59,093 bases of DNA, from positions 255-59,347 of the forward strand of contig CAJUMW010000013.1 in assembly GCA_910587625.1 (NCBI GenBank), in the 5' to 3' direction. Every line of letters begins with the position of its first letter. Position 1 is the first letter of the stretch. Origin of the DNA: an uncultured Christensenellaceae bacterium. Lineage in GTDB: Bacteria > Bacillota > Clostridia > Christensenellales > Borkfalkiaceae. The position numbers and the translations under genes are program-made. The notes under the pieces were generated by a model. The model saw nothing but the letters and a program-made list of their open reading frames with translations, did not search any database and was not told where the DNA came from. Shown in pieces: positions 58,795 to 59,093 of the stretch.

Positions 58795-59093
58795 TTACGC
58801 CTTTACCCAAGCGGACAAGCCGTTGATGAGAAGTGGTGCGCCCATAGCGACAACGAAAATTATGACTATACCTATGATAAGGTTTTTAACCATATCGCGA
58901 GCGTTGATTTTTTCTTCGTTCCTGTGTGCGATTGCAATTTTAATACCTATATACGCGCCCCAAATCACGACTACCGCCGCAAGCGCGATAACTATGTACA
59001 GCCAAAAGCTGTCCATAAGTCCTTTGAGTTTTTCTACGATTTGAGCAAGGCTTCCGTTCAAACCCTCGTCCGCCGCTAACAAATTGATATTAA
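58795..59093 (-). CDS. VirB2-like pilin protein, 5' end beyond the window
   Basis: The visible part has at least 95 residues, with two membrane segments (about 27-48 and 65-88) separated by a charged linker IAIAHRNEEKINARDMV. This is the layout of VirB2/TrbC-type pilins (T4SS_pilin). The frame stays open to the window edge, so the true start and signal peptide are probably outside. A TTG at 59082 is a weaker alternative. It is followed by virB6 after about 70 nt. Confidence 0.8.
   Translation of the reverse strand, partial: NINLLAADEGLNGSLAQIVEKLKGLMDSFWLYIVIALAAVVVIWGAYIGIKIAIAHRNEEKINARDMVKNLIIGIVIIFVVAMGAPLLINGLSAWVKA

Larger units (their letters stand above)
48054..59093. mobile_element. 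Integrative conjugative element, left end (continues past the window)
   Basis: Starting at the 3' end of tRNA-Gln there is an integrase gene reading toward the tRNA, then excisionase, small element proteins, a DNA methyltransferase gene and a type IV secretion operon. This is the standard order for one end of a conjugative element of Bacillota. The right end, relaxase and coupling protein are beyond the window. An IS30-family element is nested inside. Confidence 0.85.

Overview
The window reads as chromosomal DNA of a Bacillota (Clostridia-type) bacterium, probably an anaerobe. The evidence is the 16S rRNA 5' segment at the left edge, the secE-nusG-rplKAJL order, Rex, anaerobic ribonucleotide reductase (nrdDG), DUF5685 and many sigma-A promoters of the form TTGACA-17-TATAAT. 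I cannot place it to genus. The first 48 kb looks like ordinary core and housekeeping sequence. The last 11 kb is the left end of an integrative conjugative element (ICE) next to a tRNA-Gln gene and runs off the right edge.

Layout: 1-746 is 16S rRNA (minus, cut by the edge). 1.2-11.8 kb holds envelope and transport genes (NlpC/P60 lipoprotein, Na/Pi cotransporter), nucleotide and tRNA housekeeping (trmL, rdgB, a YfcE-like phosphodiesterase) and a phosphoglucomutase. 11.8-14.1 kb holds a dead serine-recombinase fragment, tRNA-Ser behind an unusual tandem-repeat leader, radC and a tyrosine phosphatase. 14.1-21.1 kb holds glmM-glmS (UDP-GlcNAc supply) and the rpmG-secE-nusG-rplK-rplA-rplJ-rplL cluster with an L10 leader. 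21.2-29.5 kb holds an LRR lipoprotein, rex, a ROK kinase, dut-nrdG-nrdD with NrdR boxes, a small XRE/Cys-rich regulatory pair and glpK. 29.5-34.8 kb holds an operon of SPFH protein, ribbon-helix-helix protein and two RimK-like ATP-grasp ligases, then a zinc-ribbon protein and thrC. 34.9-47.9 kb holds a P-loop protein, an aminotransferase, upp-uraA, an NSS transporter, an rRNA methyltransferase, a DUF5685/J-like cluster, trpS, ktrB-ktrA and comFC.

The ICE end (48.06-59.09 kb) has two tandem arm-like repeats, a tyrosine integrase, an excisionase, two small element proteins, an IS30-family insertion with a 13-bp target duplication, a DNA methyltransferase and part of a type IV secretion operon (VirB2-like, VirB6-like, VirB3-VirB4 fusion). 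It also carries a 684-residue surface protein whose C-terminal two-helix domain resembles the VirB2-like pilin of the same operon. That apparent adhesin-pilin fusion is the most novel item here.

A second theme is translation without leaders. At least five genes have their start codon exactly 7 nt beyond a good -10 hexamer and lack a Shine-Dalgarno sequence, and three more have very short leaders. Genes with ordinary leaders in the same window have clear Shine-Dalgarno sites, so the two modes coexist.
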